Below are positions 1 through 11,865 of a DNA stretch of 64,000 nt, piece after piece. The first letter of the stretch is position 1; each line of letters begins with the position of its first letter. Position numbers and translations under genes: made by a program. The DNA is taken from NCBI RefSeq assembly GCF_943734655.1, contig NC_071354.1, forward strand, positions 38,894,244 through 38,958,243, written 5' to 3'. The notes beneath the pieces were generated by a model. The model was given only the letters and a program-made list of their open reading frames with translations. It was not told the DNA's origin and did not search any database. Origin of the DNA: Sabethes cyaneus (taxonomy: Eukaryota > Arthropoda > Insecta > Diptera > Culicidae).

Positions 1-34
1 TTGGCTTGCGGGATACAGCATTTCATATTCAGCC

Positions 35-275
35 GCCCGTTTCGACACAGACGCTGTGTGAGCCGCCCCTCACCTGGAGAACAGGCGTTCTAGTTCGCAT
101 TCGCACCTCCTAGCTTAGCTGCTTCAGTAAGTACATGAAGCATTTTCGGGTAAAGCCATCGACCGTCATTATTTGACTTAGATCTGCGTGGAGGCGCCAG
201 GTGGGAGCTTGAGAGAGCCAGAGCTATGTTTGTCGCTCCTTCCAGGCAACTCTCTCTTTTCATACCCTTGATCAA
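35..275 (+). repeat. SINE-like repeat, copy 1
   Basis: The sequence resembles 12,790-12,985 over about 170 bases. Shared blocks are 'cctagcttagctgcttca' (here) against 'cctagcttggctactcaa', then 'gggtaaagcc', 'gagctatgtt' and 'ttcatacccttg'. A weak RNA polymerase III B-box-like string (agttcgcattc, about 93-103) lies ahead of the shared body, which suggests a tRNA-derived SINE. No poly(A) tail or target-site duplication was found. The short open frames here are not coding. Confidence 0.45.
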
Positions 276-779
276 TCAGATTGATCAATCTGCGTAACGT
301 AACAATTTTGTATATCATCAAAATACATATACAGGGAGGACCATATTTGACGCAAAAAATCCTTCTACATTTGCGTAAAATATATGCGTCAAATCTCAAT
401 TATTACAGAGTTATTGAACAATTTTAGTTTTCGGTTCCGTTTGTCTTAAATTAGCTCTGATACAAAAACTATGCTAGCTAGCTCAACTCGGTTACTTTCA
501 TTCGAAAGCTGAGAAAATTTTGTGCTGAATATTGGTCTTAATCCTCCAACTTCATAAAATTTAGTACTTTTTAGAAGCAAAAAGCTTTGAAATAAGTGTT
601 TCTCAAGGCGTTTTTATTGAATTCCTCCTAAAATGTGAGATAATACTGATTGCTGCTATTCACCAGTTTAAAGTTCTGGTATCGTTCTCCATTTCGTTCT
701 TTGACGTAAAACACCTATCTCTTTTAGTTTCTGGTTAGGTGCTGAATCAGCATCTATAACTGCAAGAATTCATACATCA

Positions 780-1167
780 CGCATAGCACACTAGATTACA
801 GTGTGCGATGAACACAGTCTGACACGTATGAAGAACAACAACAATGGCTTTCACAAACTGAGGGTTCGTTTCCAGTTTTGCTTGCATAATCTCGCAAAAC
901 TCAAGCCGCTTAGGTTTATTCGCTGGTAGCAGCTCTTGAACCTGTAGTGTGGAAAAGATACATTTCTACCCGGTTCAGCACCTTCCATACCTCCATGGTG
1001 ACAAGGGTCTGTACCGCAATTTGCCTTGCGCTCATCCTGAAATCATTTCCCACGGTACGCAAAATTTTAAGGTCAATCACTGACACCACTTGTTGATGAG
1101 GCTGAGGCTTCCCTCGAAACCTCGTTGAAAACAACGTTCCTTCTCGGAAGCGACGGTGAGCTGTCAT
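780..1167 (-). pseudogene. Transposase relic (IS630/Tc1-like, HTH region)
   Basis: Reading the minus strand from 1167, a helix-turn-helix-like segment appears (ILRTVGNDFRMSARQIA, then VWKVLNR). A frameshift follows near 925. The next frame reads VQELLPANKPKRLEFCEIMQ and then KLETNPQFVKAI, down to about 835. This order (HTH, VQ.L...., R.EFCE.M, NPQFV) is the usual N-terminal half of arthropod DDE transposases of the IS630/Tc1-mariner type. The catalytic DDE part is absent: sequence past 800 is already terminal inverted repeat. It is therefore a deletion derivative that cannot make active enzyme. The family is recognised from memory of motif order, not from a search. Confidence 0.6.
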
Positions 1168-1818
1168 CTAGGCGTCTCTGAATCGTAACCATTGTGCAAC
1201 AAAACGAACACTTCTGAATTTGTGTTCACTTACTTGCGTTAGGTAGCTAACGATCAGAAAATCTACAACCATACTCCTGCTGGGCAGGCGTTGCTACACC
1301 ATTAGCGAAGCCATAACAAAGATGAATCTCCGCGAGTCCTTCCGGAGAATACATTTTAATACTGCAATCGTTTTCAGAAATGTCCCTGAGAGACCCGAGA
1401 AGTCAGTTTCGAAACTGTTTTCCATATGCGTCTACACCTGTCCGTCGTGCGAGTTGATCTAGGGTGCTATGCGTGATGTATTAGTTCGAGCAGTTTTCAT
1501 ATACTAATTCAACATCCAAAACCTTAAGTTTAGAATGAATTTGCAACGAAACTAAAAGAGATAGTAGACGTTTTACGTCAAAGAATAAATTGCACAAATT
1601 ATACATACAATTTTAGGAGAAATTCGATAAAAATGCCTTGAGAAACATTTATTTCAAAGCTTTTTACTTCTAAAAAGTTACTAAATCTCGTGAAGTAGGA
1701 GGTTTAATGCCATTTTCCGTACAAAATTTTCTCAGGTTTCGAATGAAAGTAATAACATTGAGCTAGCTAGCATAGTTTTTGTATCAGAGCCAATTTAAGG
1801 CAAACAGAATCGAAAACT

Positions 1819-4232
1819 CGAAAACGAAAACTAAAAAACTGTTCGGTATTAGAAAGCAGAGAGATCGGACGCTTGTGTATTTTCGCGAGACGTAGAATCG
1901 AAAGATCAGCAGTTTTCGCTTTGATTTAATATACGCGAGTGCCTCTAGTTGGAATTCTTATTACCAAGAGTGACTAACGATGAGTTTATACCCCGCGGAT
2001 CGGAATGAGTGATGTTTTTGGCTAATTGTGATGAAAAGTGCGATTCCGAAGCAAGCTATTTCAACTTTTTCCTTTGTCGGTTATGCATGGCTGTGTATTC
2101 AAGCAATAATATTGGCCGCTCAGTTGCGTGCGTCTTTAGAGAGCGCAAGAAAATTTCCGTTTCGGCAGTTCGTGTAATAATGTGTTCCTAATGCAAAGTG
2201 CATGTGTGTTAGTGAAGCAGTTGGGGCTTGTTAATTTTTTTTGCTAGCACACAAAGTAAATTGATATATACCAGGTATGTGACCATCGAGGGTTGCATTA
2301 GTGTGTGTAGAAAGAAGAAGAAATAGTTCTGAAATATGGTGGAACTTGCATGAAAATTAAAACTAAATTAATTGTAATTAATTAATGCAGCTATATTATT
2401 CCAGAGAAATATTTGAACATTTACAATGAAATGTAAGGAACATATTTTTAAGTCATTTGCACTTGTAGCCTTCTTTATTATGCGTTAAAAATTTGAGAAC
2501 ATGGGTGACTAACTATTTCGATGTGCAATTAAAAAATGAATTAATGTTTCTAATACTTCACGATCAATACGGTATACGGTTGCTTAAATTAAAACACGTT
2601 CCATCCAACATTTTGCTTGCATGATGCTCTTGAATATCTGCCTTTGATGTCTTCTTTTAAAAAATAGTTTTATTCGAATAGATGCTTGTGCTACTGCTTG
2701 AAAATTAAGTTGAATTAAGTTGAAGTCACTGTTCCAAGATGCTACCTTTTTATCATAAATTTACCCGTCTCAACACTACGTAGAAAACCATAAAAAGTAA
2801 TCTTAGATTGATACAAAACGGACTTAGAAGATAATTAACACTTTAAAAGCTTACCAGAAATCAGACGAAAAATATCGCGGGCGGATAACAATGTTGCTCA
2901 TGCTGCTTATTGAACAATCATGTCCGAGCATTTTAAAAAAAATCTTTTTTGTTTTACTACTTGTAGGAAAGCGATATAACGACATTTCTTTGAGACATCT
3001 TGATACCGTTTTGACGAAAAAAATTCCGCTTGCAATTTGGAACGTTGCACTTCATTGTATTCATGAAAATACATACTAGAAATAATGTTCATAAAGCATA
3101 AACATAAAAACTGTGAGAAACAAAATAGACAAATCTTGCGTATCCAACGATTTTTTTAAAAAATTAACTAATTTTCCATACAAAATGCTCGAAATCTCAG
3201 AACTAGTGTAGATGTGTTAGTGCAAAGTGTATATGACAGCTCGCATTGTCATATACCTGGTATATATCAATTTACTTTGGCCAGCACATAGTTTCTTGCT
3301 TCCGTGTGTGCATTTCGCTGCTGCGCTACTTGCTGTTGAAGCCGCTGACGAATAAACCGGATCTTGGCCGTTCGTCTTTTCGTGTTTTTGCTTGCTAGTG
3401 CTTGGAATAAGAGACCATCATGCAAACAGTCCGTACGGGTCGATGTGAAGTAGTAGATGTGAAATAATAATGCACATAGTGTACGGGTACCATGCTCCCC
3501 ATGTGTAAGGTCTGATGTGTAGAGTGGACAGAGGACATTCAGACAAGTGCTTAGATAAGTAGTGGTTTGACTGTTTGTTTTTTTTTGGCTAAAGACTGAT
3601 GTGTGGTGATGTCCTTCTTGTGTGCTGTCCGTTTTAAACTTTACACAGTCGCAGACTTTGCTGGCTCATCGAGAGGCTGACTCGGTTAATAATACAGTGT
3701 ACTATTGAATGCACTTTCAAAATAGAGCTTATTATTAGTATATGACTGCGATACATAAACAAGTGAAGAATCATTGCCATTCATATAGATATTCTTTATA
3801 TATATTGTATATTCATATTACTCATTATTTAATACATTTACATATACATAATTAAAAGAGAGGGAAGGGAGCATCAGGGTATCGAATGAATCGAAGATTG
3901 GATGAGGGATGTGGTAACCAGCCCAAGTCATACAAGGTCGGAGAGGATTTTGACGCGCCCTTCTAGCACACATATCATCACGCAAGATAAGTTTGCACGG
4001 CGAAGTTATGTATCTTGGAACCGGAGGTCTATGCTGGAAGGAGTGTCTTATATTCCCGTGGAATCATATAAGCGACATTGCTTATAGATCCACCCAACCC
4101 CTTTTGGTCCTTCACGAACAGCATTGGCATGAAAGTTACTGGGTACATAAATTCGATTCTGCAGTAATTCTACTTGCATACAATGAGAAACCCTTGAGGT
4201 GATGGTGGCTAACCCCATACATACATACATAC
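1819..4232 (+). mobile_element. Retroposon insertion with 16-bp TSD and (ATAC)n tail
   Basis: The insertion is bounded by a perfect 16-bp duplication, aacagaatcgaaaact, at 1803-1818 and 4233-4248. It ends in an (ATAC)n tail (about 4215-4232) just before the right duplication. These are marks of target-primed LINE-type retrotransposition on the plus strand. About 1.39 kb remains after removing the MITE at 2252-3279. I see no reverse transcriptase, so it is either an internally deleted LINE (5' end plus 3' end), a non-autonomous partner, or a processed copy of an unknown transcript. The 3' 390 bases have short open frames that I do not recognise. Confidence 0.65.
2252..3279. mobile_element. hAT-like MITE nested in the retroposon
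   Basis: The TIRs are caaagtaaattgatatatac at the left and its complement ending caatttactttg at the right, with further matches through 'caggtatatgac'. The flanks are ctagcaca (2244-2251) and ccagcaca (3281-3288), an 8-bp duplication with one mismatch, as expected for hAT insertion. The interior is AT-rich and I see no transposase in it. Confidence 0.6.
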
Positions 4233-4463
4233 AACAGAATCGAAAACTAAAAATATTTAATAACTCTGTAACGATTGAGATTTGGCCATATGCGTAGAAG
4301 GATTTTTTTCGTCAAATATGATCCTCTATCCCCCTGAAATATCTGAACTAAGCTACCTAACACCCTGTATATGTAAATGGTGCTTGATGTTGAAGCAAAA
4401 TTTGAGGCGCTATTAACATTCATTTAAAAAAACTCGTTTCTCAACCTGCAATTAACCCTGTAT

Positions 4464-4523
4464 GTAGCATGAATTTCATGCATACATGCAAATTGTATTA
4501 TTACATGCATGTATACATGCTAC
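4464..4523. repeat. Imperfect palindrome
   Basis: gtagcatg at the left pairs with catgctac at the right, and 'tgcatacatgca' with 'tgcatgtatacatgc' inside. It could form a hairpin or cruciform. It directly follows 'ccctgta', a string like the tip of the preceding transposon. Confidence 0.5.
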
Positions 4524-4799
4524 TATCGCTACAAAGAGACTCACGTAGTCCTGCGTCACCTATGCGGTCGTGTCTTGTACACAACCCTTCTGATTTTTTT
4601 CACTTGTTGGCTCATTAGGGAGTTATATCTCTGCATATTAGTGTTGATCGAGGAAATGCTTATCAACTTAGGGACTATATGGAACACTTCATTGTGCCTG
4701 ATTTTTAATTTCAGGATAAATTTAAGTTTGTCACGAGGTTTTCAAGCCACCGTAAATCTCGCATGTGCATAATATTTCTCGATATAAATTTTTAAAGAT

Positions 4800-4925
4800 G
4801 TGGTACTGGCTTTTGGTCACGGGTTTCATGCGAAAATATTTATATTTCGTTTATTGTCGACGTTTCGAAGGGTATCCCTTCATCCTCAGGACAGCTATTG
4901 ATTTACAAAATTTTTAACATAGTTA
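4800..4925 (-). mobile_element. Penelope-like element terminal fragment
   Basis: The plus strand carries gtcgacgtttcgaagggtat then cccttcatcctcaggac. On the minus strand this reads as the 'CTGA..GA - short hairpin - GAAACGTCGAC' signature typical of Penelope-like element ends in animals. No Penelope reverse transcriptase or GIY-YIG endonuclease is seen nearby, so this would be a terminal fragment. Recognition rests on this motif alone. Confidence 0.45.
4856..4891 (-). ncRNA. Hammerhead-ribozyme-like motif
   Basis: On the minus strand the parts are in order: CUGAGGA (fits CUGANGA), one U, a perfect 6-bp stem GAAGGG/CCCUUC with loop AUA, then GAAAC and GUC at the expected cleavage side. Penelope-like elements are known to carry hammerhead motifs at their ends. 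The extra U after CUGAGGA departs from the consensus and may weaken activity. The outer stem was not resolved. Confidence 0.35.
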
Positions 4926-6521
4926 TACAAGTCTAACATTTTACATTTAACTACTCACAACGTATGCAAATATTTTCTTTGTCAAGTAATTTGTGTCATT
5001 TGTGTATATAAAGTTGTCGGTTTCTCTACACTGAAAAAGCAGCACATTTATAGTGTGGGTTTTTTTTGCTAACTATTGACTTTAAAAAGAAGAACTTACA
5101 CAGATTTTACCCGGGCACTTCGGACACAGATTGAAGAATGAAACTTTTCAAATGGCTGTGTAAGATGACGAAATTTCAAGAAAAGATTGCATGGAACGCT
5201 TGGAAACTAATAAGAACAGAGATGGCGTAGCTAAAGAGCAACGTCTTGGCTGAGAGTTACGATCAGAATTATTGAGCGAGAGAGTGTAAAACGTAGGTAG
5301 AAGGTAGAATTCAAAGGTAGGTAGAATTCAAATTGTCGGTGTCGGTTCTAAAATTCACTGTAGAATTGTCAGAAGAGATATGGCACATTTCCAAAATTTG
5401 TAGAGCTTGAATTCTTGTATTGTAGAGCTTGAATTCAGTAAATTTGTAGAGCTTGAATTCTACTGTCTTGGTCTATGATTTTGACTCTGGATAAATCAAA
5501 ATTGTGATTATTGCATTTTTCTGACAGCGGTTGTTTTAAAACGCCATTTTGAATTCATTTGAGCACACTTAAGAATGGTGTGTTTACATACCGGAACTTT
5601 TATTGAAATCTTGTAAACGTGCATTTTAATCGTAAAATCAGTTACCTAGGAACATCGTGCGTTATATCTATCAAATGATTATCAAATATCAAAAGCTTGA
5701 TAGCTTTTATACATTTCCCTTATAATGAAGTCAGAGTTTTTAAGCAAGTTCTATGATCGAAGGATGCCAAAAGGTATCTCGCGCAGTTAATGTTTTCGAT
5801 TTAATTGCCAAAATAAATCCGTTTGTCTTAGGACAGCTTTCGTGCATAGCAACAAATGTCTATGGCTATTTAATAACTGACCGCGCGCGATTTCGAACGA
5901 ATCGAATATGTTGATAACTTTCGGTGCGGTAAACTGATTTCTCATAGTTTTTTCCTATATCGGCATGTCGAATCTCCACTACCTGTTTCACAATGGCCAC
6001 GTAACCAAAAATGTCCTCAAATCGTACGCGAGCTCGAATGACAGTGATCACACCACCTGCCTCGGTGGATCCACATCAATTTCTTTCTACTAACAACCAC
6101 TCCTTCCTGTGACACTTGTGGATGACGCAGAAGATTCCTCGGTCTCTAGTAGCAGCAAGTGCCGGACTAACATTTCTTTCCCTCCCAAATTGACTTGCAT
6201 GGGCGTGGCCAGCTTTGCTATTGATCATCACAAAGAATTAGATCACCAGAAAATGCACACTGAGAATGATCTGCTACTCCCAAGCAACATTCTGATGATT
6301 CTTTGTGCAATCTCAGCTGATCTAGACCAATCGCGGGTAACTCACGTGCGGTCAAACTATGCTATGCTATGCTAGGGCGCTCTATTCTGAAATCTATTTA
6401 TATAAGAGGCATGTCTGTAGCCAAAACCAGGTCTCTGACAGGACGTCATAAGAGGCTTATCGATAATTAAAAACAGGCCCCTGATAGGACGTCATGTTTT
6501 CGTAGCAATGAGCCCTATTCT
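4926..6521. other. Unassigned AT-rich DNA
   Basis: Apart from the 17-bp repeats, I see no gene. A 25-base string (aaaacaggtctctgacagga and similar) is present twice at about 6428-6448 and 6471-6492, each followed by cgtcat. A minus-strand frame at 5866-6051 has no recognisable domain. Confidence 0.5.
5398..5460 (+). repeat. 17-bp direct repeat, three copies
   Basis: TTGTAGAGCTTGAATTC occurs at 5398-5414, 5420-5436 and 5444-5460, with 5- and 7-base spacers. Related 'gtagaattc' strings lie just upstream (about 5300-5360). No gene is evident. Confidence 0.8.
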
Positions 6522-7165
6522 CAGTCATTCCACTGGTCGACTGGTGGCTGCTCGATTGCTCAACTGGTTGACTAGTCTGCTTGACTGGATTGGTCGATTA
6601 GACTGCTCGATTTGATTGCTCGACTGGACTGCTCAACTGAACTGTTCGATTCGACTGCTCGACTCAACTGCTTGATTGGACAGATCGACTTGACTGCTTG
6701 ACTGAACAGCTCGATTTAACTGCTCGATTCGACTGCTTGGCACATTTGTTCGACTAACTTCTCGACCCGACTGCACGATTGAACTACTCGACTGGACTGT
6801 TCGATTCGCCTGCTCGACTTTATAGCTCGACTCAACTGCTCGACTGGACAGCTTGATTTCACTGCCCGACTCAACTGTTCGACTTAAACACTTGACCTGA
6901 CTGCTCGACTCAACTGCTTGACACAACTGCTCGATTCAACTGCTCCACTAGTCTACTGGATTCAATTGATCGACTGGACTACTCGACTCAGCTGCTCGAT
7001 TAAACTGTTCGACTGGACTACTGGAATAAACTGCTCGATTAAACTGCTCGACTTAGCTGCTTGACTGGACTGCTTGACTGAACAGCTTGCTTCAACTGTT
7101 CGACTGCTGGATTTGACTGCTCGATCCAACTGCTCGACTCGTCTGCTCAACTCGATTGCTTGTCG
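6522..7165. repeat. Degenerate 13-nt minisatellite (CTGCTCGACTNNA)
   Basis: Units such as ctgctcgactcaa, ctgctcgactgga and cagcttgatttca follow each other with a 13-nt step for about 640 bp. Because 13 is not a multiple of 3, each 39 nt encodes a 13-residue repeat in every frame. On the minus strand this gives two long frames rich in S, V, E and Q (6633-6926 and 6962-7210), which I regard as a by-product of the repeat. Units differ by several substitutions, so the array is old. Confidence 0.85.
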
Positions 7166-10100
7166 CGATGTCATATGGTAGGTGTTAAATTGGACCGGAC
7201 CAAGTCGCAAAATGTTAAAAGATGAGTTAATGACAGCAAACGATCAACAATTTTCTAAGCAACAATTTACTCTAATCAGACTACATAAATGTTGCAAACA
7301 ACCAGAATTATAAGATGATCTCGAACAATTGATAGCTATAAACCATACAGAGCAGCAAACCTTGAATGCGTTTTTCTCGAAGTCCGAATTTTGTCATTTG
7401 GTTCTGCCAGAATCAGTTCGCGACAGAAAATGGACGGTTCAAAGCAACTCACACAAAAAAGCCATCTTGCCCACCTTTAGAATCAGCACAGCGGAGATAA
7501 TGTTTTTATTCAGTTAAATAAAATCCAATGCGAGCATAAAAACTATTTGTTTCAGTTTCTGGCTAAGACTCTTTTATGTACAACATCTTAGAGCTATATT
7601 ATGCAATTAAAGAACTCAAAGGACTAATGCAAAGATTAAACATTGTTTATAGCGCTCAACATTAAAAAAACGAATCCACTTGTCGTTTTCATGGTCAAGA
7701 TTGTATTTTATGCTTTTGCTCACAGATTTCTTGTCTTGCCTCTCAGGATGACATATTTAAATAAATCTGTTTACATTTCTGTATTTGTCAACTTGAAGCA
7801 CAAGTTTTCCATACCGGCGCTGAATCCATACATCATCCAGCGCCATCGAACGGAACTTTAGCTCTCATGTTCCGTTTTACAATTTGCCACACACGACGAC
7901 TGCCTGCCCGCATGTACCCAGAATGGCACCGGCCGACCCGACGTCGGAAATGGAAGCGATTTGTTAAGTGGATGATAAAGCGATATCTTGTCAACGGCCC
8001 TGTGTGAATCGGCCGGTAGCTGTACCTAGTTGTAATCCTTTTGTCGCCTTCATCCGTTGTTGCAGCAAACAACTCTTCGAATGATGGGACTTTTGTTACA
8101 TTACCGGTGCAGGTGCTACCAACCAACCAACCACACACAGTTTCCGCAAGGGGTAGGATGCACGCCGCAGAATGCCGCAAGCCAGCTATAATGCCACTTT
8201 GTTGTTCTCTGATTGACTATTATTGTTTGACATCAACGCCTTGTGTCGTTTGTCTAATTTAGCATATCCTCAAGCGACACATCGCAGCGCGCTGGCGGAA
8301 GGTGAAGATAAACCGCAAATCATTCTCTCACAATGGTTGCTTTTATCTACGAGTGACGGGTCCTTTTGATGGTTTTGCCTGTTGAGGAGATTATATAATA
8401 GAGATTAAAATATTGCGTGTGTGTGGAAAAAATCTAATTATAACAAAGTTCAATTTCAACAATTACTGCATTCTCCATCATTTGTAGCCTTGCGATTAAA
8501 CTCGGGATGAGAGTCTCACTCCGGCAAGCGGCTTGTTGGAAGCTCTTTACGTCGAGCAGCCTTCGAAAGCCACTCCAACTAAACTGGATAACAAGATCGA
8601 AAAGTTCAATTTCCTATCCGTGCTTCAAATTGCTCTGCTACTACGAGATCTCGAGAGGTATGGAAAATGTTTTCGAGATGCTTCTTAGACCGGTCCGAAG
8701 TAGTTCCGTTCCTACTTCTGCACAGTTGATGACATTAGTTCACCCTTCTTCGAAGGAAGTGCCACAGTGGCATAATGTTTGCGCTTGAATTTCCAATAAT
8801 TAAAGTCTAATTCCTATGGCAAATTTATTCATTATCCCTCTACGTCACACATTCATCCGCAGCAATCCGACAGGCGAAACAATTTAATTTAGTCCGGTTT
8901 CGTTACGTGTGTGAGCATCATGGTCAGTGAACCTCCTGTCGTCCTGTTTGCTCGGATGCACCACATAATGGGCTCAGCATGTTGAAATCCGCACACTCTC
9001 TTATTTTGAAGAGCTTCGGCGTATCATAATAAATTTACATCTCGCATACAGTGTCTTGCCTGTCTGCCTGCCTGCATTCGGAAATCATGACACGGATAGC
9101 CATCTGTTGGGTAATTTTGTATAACAAATGACCTATTTTCAGCGTCGTCAGACTGCTAAGGCATTTCACCCGTCCGAGTCGTTTTGCATTCCAAATGAAA
9201 ATGGCAAAAATGTTGTTCAAGCTTTGATGATATTTTTTTCGGTGCAGTCGCCGTGCCATTCAACGACCCTTCAGTGTCCACAGTTAACAACTGGAGAGCA
9301 CTTACTGAAATAGAGGTTCGATAAAGTGTTTTCGTATTCAGCATCCGGCTGCTGGTGGATTTTGCTTTTATTGTAGGTACTGCTGCAAACGACCCTGGAA
9401 GGCTAAACTAGGTAAACGTCGGGTCGTAAAAGCGAAAGAAAATGTTCATTGCAGTTAATGCACGGTCCAGGGCAATGAAAGTTCGGATGCATTTCCTCGC
9501 CGCCCGTTTGATGAGGGGTGGGGGGGGGGTCTATTCCGGTGCGGTGGCTTCCATCCAAGGTAGTAGCATAAAGCGATGATTAATGACATGCCCCGTATAT
9601 GTTGCTTTTTGCCTAATGTAGAAGGATTCGTTCATTTCGTAGTGTTTCGTTTAAACTGGAAAAGTAGTTTCGTGTGAGACTGCTATGGAACTTGAAGATG
9701 TATATTTAAAATAATATAAGGCTAGTTAATAAGTAAAACAATGAGATTCTTCAAACAACATAATTGTTTCTATTTTTGAATGTGCAAACAATTAGCGGTG
9801 CCTCGGATCTATGACTCAAACTCCGCCGCAAGCAACAATAGTTTCTACATCATGCCTAAACAGGATCCATTAATCTCGTTTTCCCCGTGACGATAATGAA
9901 TGCCTCCTTCATTCCGGAGTCGACAATAGCGGTCATCAAAGCATATCATTAATCAGCCTAACGATAATAAACGATTATTAACACCAGTGTGACTCGCTCG
10001 CCAGAATGGATTTCCGTTTCTGCCTTTCAATTTAAGCCATTTCGCTTCGCATCTCAACGAGGACGGAGGAAGATCATAAATAGATACTCGATTTGAGCCC

Positions 10101-11239
10101 GGATTTGATCACGATGAAGCCGTTGGTTCAAAACTCATCCCACCCGGGTGGCGCGGCGGGTGGGGGTGAAATGGCATAACATTCAATCGTCAACAATATA
10201 ATAAGCGAGAGTGAGCGAGCGCAGAGTGCACATTTCTCGTTGATGGTTGCCCATCAATAGAGATAACCTTCGAGCAGCCGGGTATATATGGACTATCGGA
10301 GCACAAATCTTCCTCGATCCATCCTTCTCCAGGTTTCTGTTCCTCCTGCAAAGTGGACCAGCCTAGCGTAGGCACATTACACAACGGCACCCATTTTCCA
10401 AACGAGTTGACGTTAATTTGCTGCGTTTGATGTAATTTACTCGGAAATCGTTCACTACCACGCGTCACGATTTCGAGCAACTTTCGACGCATAAGGACAT
10501 CAGCCCGGCCATCCATCACGTAAAGGATTTCAAAAGCATCACATCGAACCATGCTACAACAGGACATGCTTCGACATTGTGGGCGAGTTAAGTCTGTCGG
10601 ACAGTTTATTGGAACGGCAACATTGCAGCAGCGGCTTTGCACGGATTGGAGACTGCGTTCATTGTTCGTGATTTTCTGTCAGATGTTGTACAGTTAATCA
10701 CAGCCGGAAAATCGTCCAGAAATTAATTCTCATGGATAAAACGCTTGTGTGCAGGTTTTCGGTTTAATTTTATAGAATTGGACACCAGTAATAGTTAATT
10801 TTGGTTGAGGAACTGTTTATTGGTTCGAAATTTACCGAAATTATACAACAATTCCATTTATTTTAATCATGAGCATGAGTATTAACGTACTCACTCCTCG
10901 TAGCAACACGGAAAAGCACTTAGATAGCTGTTTTAGATAGTTTACTATTTTCATTGTGCACTAGTTTAGTAGCTTCCCCTAAGAGATAGTGGGCATTTTT
11001 CGATCAAACCCGAACCTGACTCGAACTCAAAATTATGGGCTTGGTTAAACCCGAACCCGTTATTTTCTGTCAATCTGAATTTATCCAGAACCTAAATTTT
11101 AATTTAAACCCCATTCTCTCTGTGAACCTTAACCTTAGCTGACCTTGACCTGAAACTGAGCTGTTACAAAAACTTGATTCTGACTTTTGTAATTTCTATA
11201 AAACTTGAAACTTGATCCAATCCATGATTGGCCAAAACT
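7166..11239. other. Low-repeat intergenic or intronic DNA
   Basis: No convincing gene or TE is seen in these 4 kb. Modest GC islands occur at 7,860-8,180 and 10,190-10,650, with minus-strand frames of 115 and 150 codons. The 150-codon frame (10,190-10,642) is cysteine-rich at its start but has no domain I recognise and no clear splice sites. It could be chance or an orphan exon. A poly(G) run sits near 9,518-9,529. Confidence 0.4.
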
Positions 11240-11865
11240 AATTATCTAATTATCATGAATCAATGATTTTTCCACGATTGCAACCGTTTTAAGTTAAAAT
11301 GATCCGCAAAAGCAGACTACATGAAAACATTTTTTACAGTTTGAAGAACTATTTTTACGTGGAACGTATTGGTGCAAATGCACTCAACTTGACTCAAGTG
11401 ACAAGTGACTCAAGTATTTAATATCTTTTAGGTATAGTATTTTGTTCGAGGTCATGCCACTCCTGTCAGCAAGAAGAGCAGAGTCAGCTCATGTCATTTG
11501 CAGCTGGCCACCCGCAACGACAAGCAATTGAATAAACTGTTGAATGTGATTTTGAAGGGTTGCTGTTCCACCTTCTGCTTATGTCTGGGTTCACTAGTGT
11601 CCATTGGTCTGTCCTGTCCATCGTTTTGCGTCATTCATCGATCTGTCTTGTCCGTTGGTCTATTCTGACCAATTCAGTCTGTCTTGAATATCGCATTGTC
11701 TTTAGTGATGCCAGGTCTACGGATTTATCCGTAGTTCTACGGATTTATGAATTTTCTACGGACCTACGTATTAAGTGCTCATATCTACAGATTATTATAA
11801 ATTTAATGAAAAAGTTGAAAATTTAATTTAGTTGCAAAAATCACGAGTCATAGTCATAAAAAGAT
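11240..11865 (+). repeat. Diverged duplicated segment, copy 1
   Basis: It matches 13,211-13,925 in the same orientation with substitutions and a gap. Shared marks are taattatcatgaatcaatg, 'gatccgcaaaagcagactac', 'acgtggaacgtattggtgca', 'gaggtcatgccactcct' and 'ccgtagttctacggattta'. The copy ends in the agtgatgccagg string (11,704 on) that in copy 2 is the tip of a hAT-like element. Copy 2 carries about 110 extra bases before that tip. Confidence 0.75.

Larger units (their letters stand above)
324..4380. mobile_element. Long-TIR DNA transposon, split by nested insertions
   Basis: Both ends carry acatatacaggg in inverted orientation (about 326 and 4375), followed by matching inverted blocks around 'catatttgacg' and 'aaatccttctac'. 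The left arm runs to about 805. Its inverted partner is 1450-1818 plus 4233-4380, so the arms are roughly 450-480 bp. Shared marks include 'ctatgctagctagctcaa' and 'catcacgcatagcac'. Removing the 2.4-kb insertion at 1819-4232 leaves an element of about 1.65 kb. The interior holds a broken transposase on the minus strand. TIRs starting TACAGGG and this type of transposase are common in arthropod IS630/Tc1-mariner-like elements; superfamily assignment is inference. The left arm lacks about 45 bp next to its tip. Confidence 0.7.

Noticed and set aside
7833..8180. 115-codon minus-strand frame as a secreted protein
   Set aside because: The N-terminus is only mildly hydrophobic and there is no cleavage-site context or family match. 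Probably chance in a GC-richer patch.
10190..10642. 150-codon minus-strand frame, cysteine-rich start, as a gene
   Set aside because: No domain, no splice or promoter context and no conserved pattern. A frame of this length can occur by chance in 64 kb of six-frame sequence. Kept only as a remark in the region entry.
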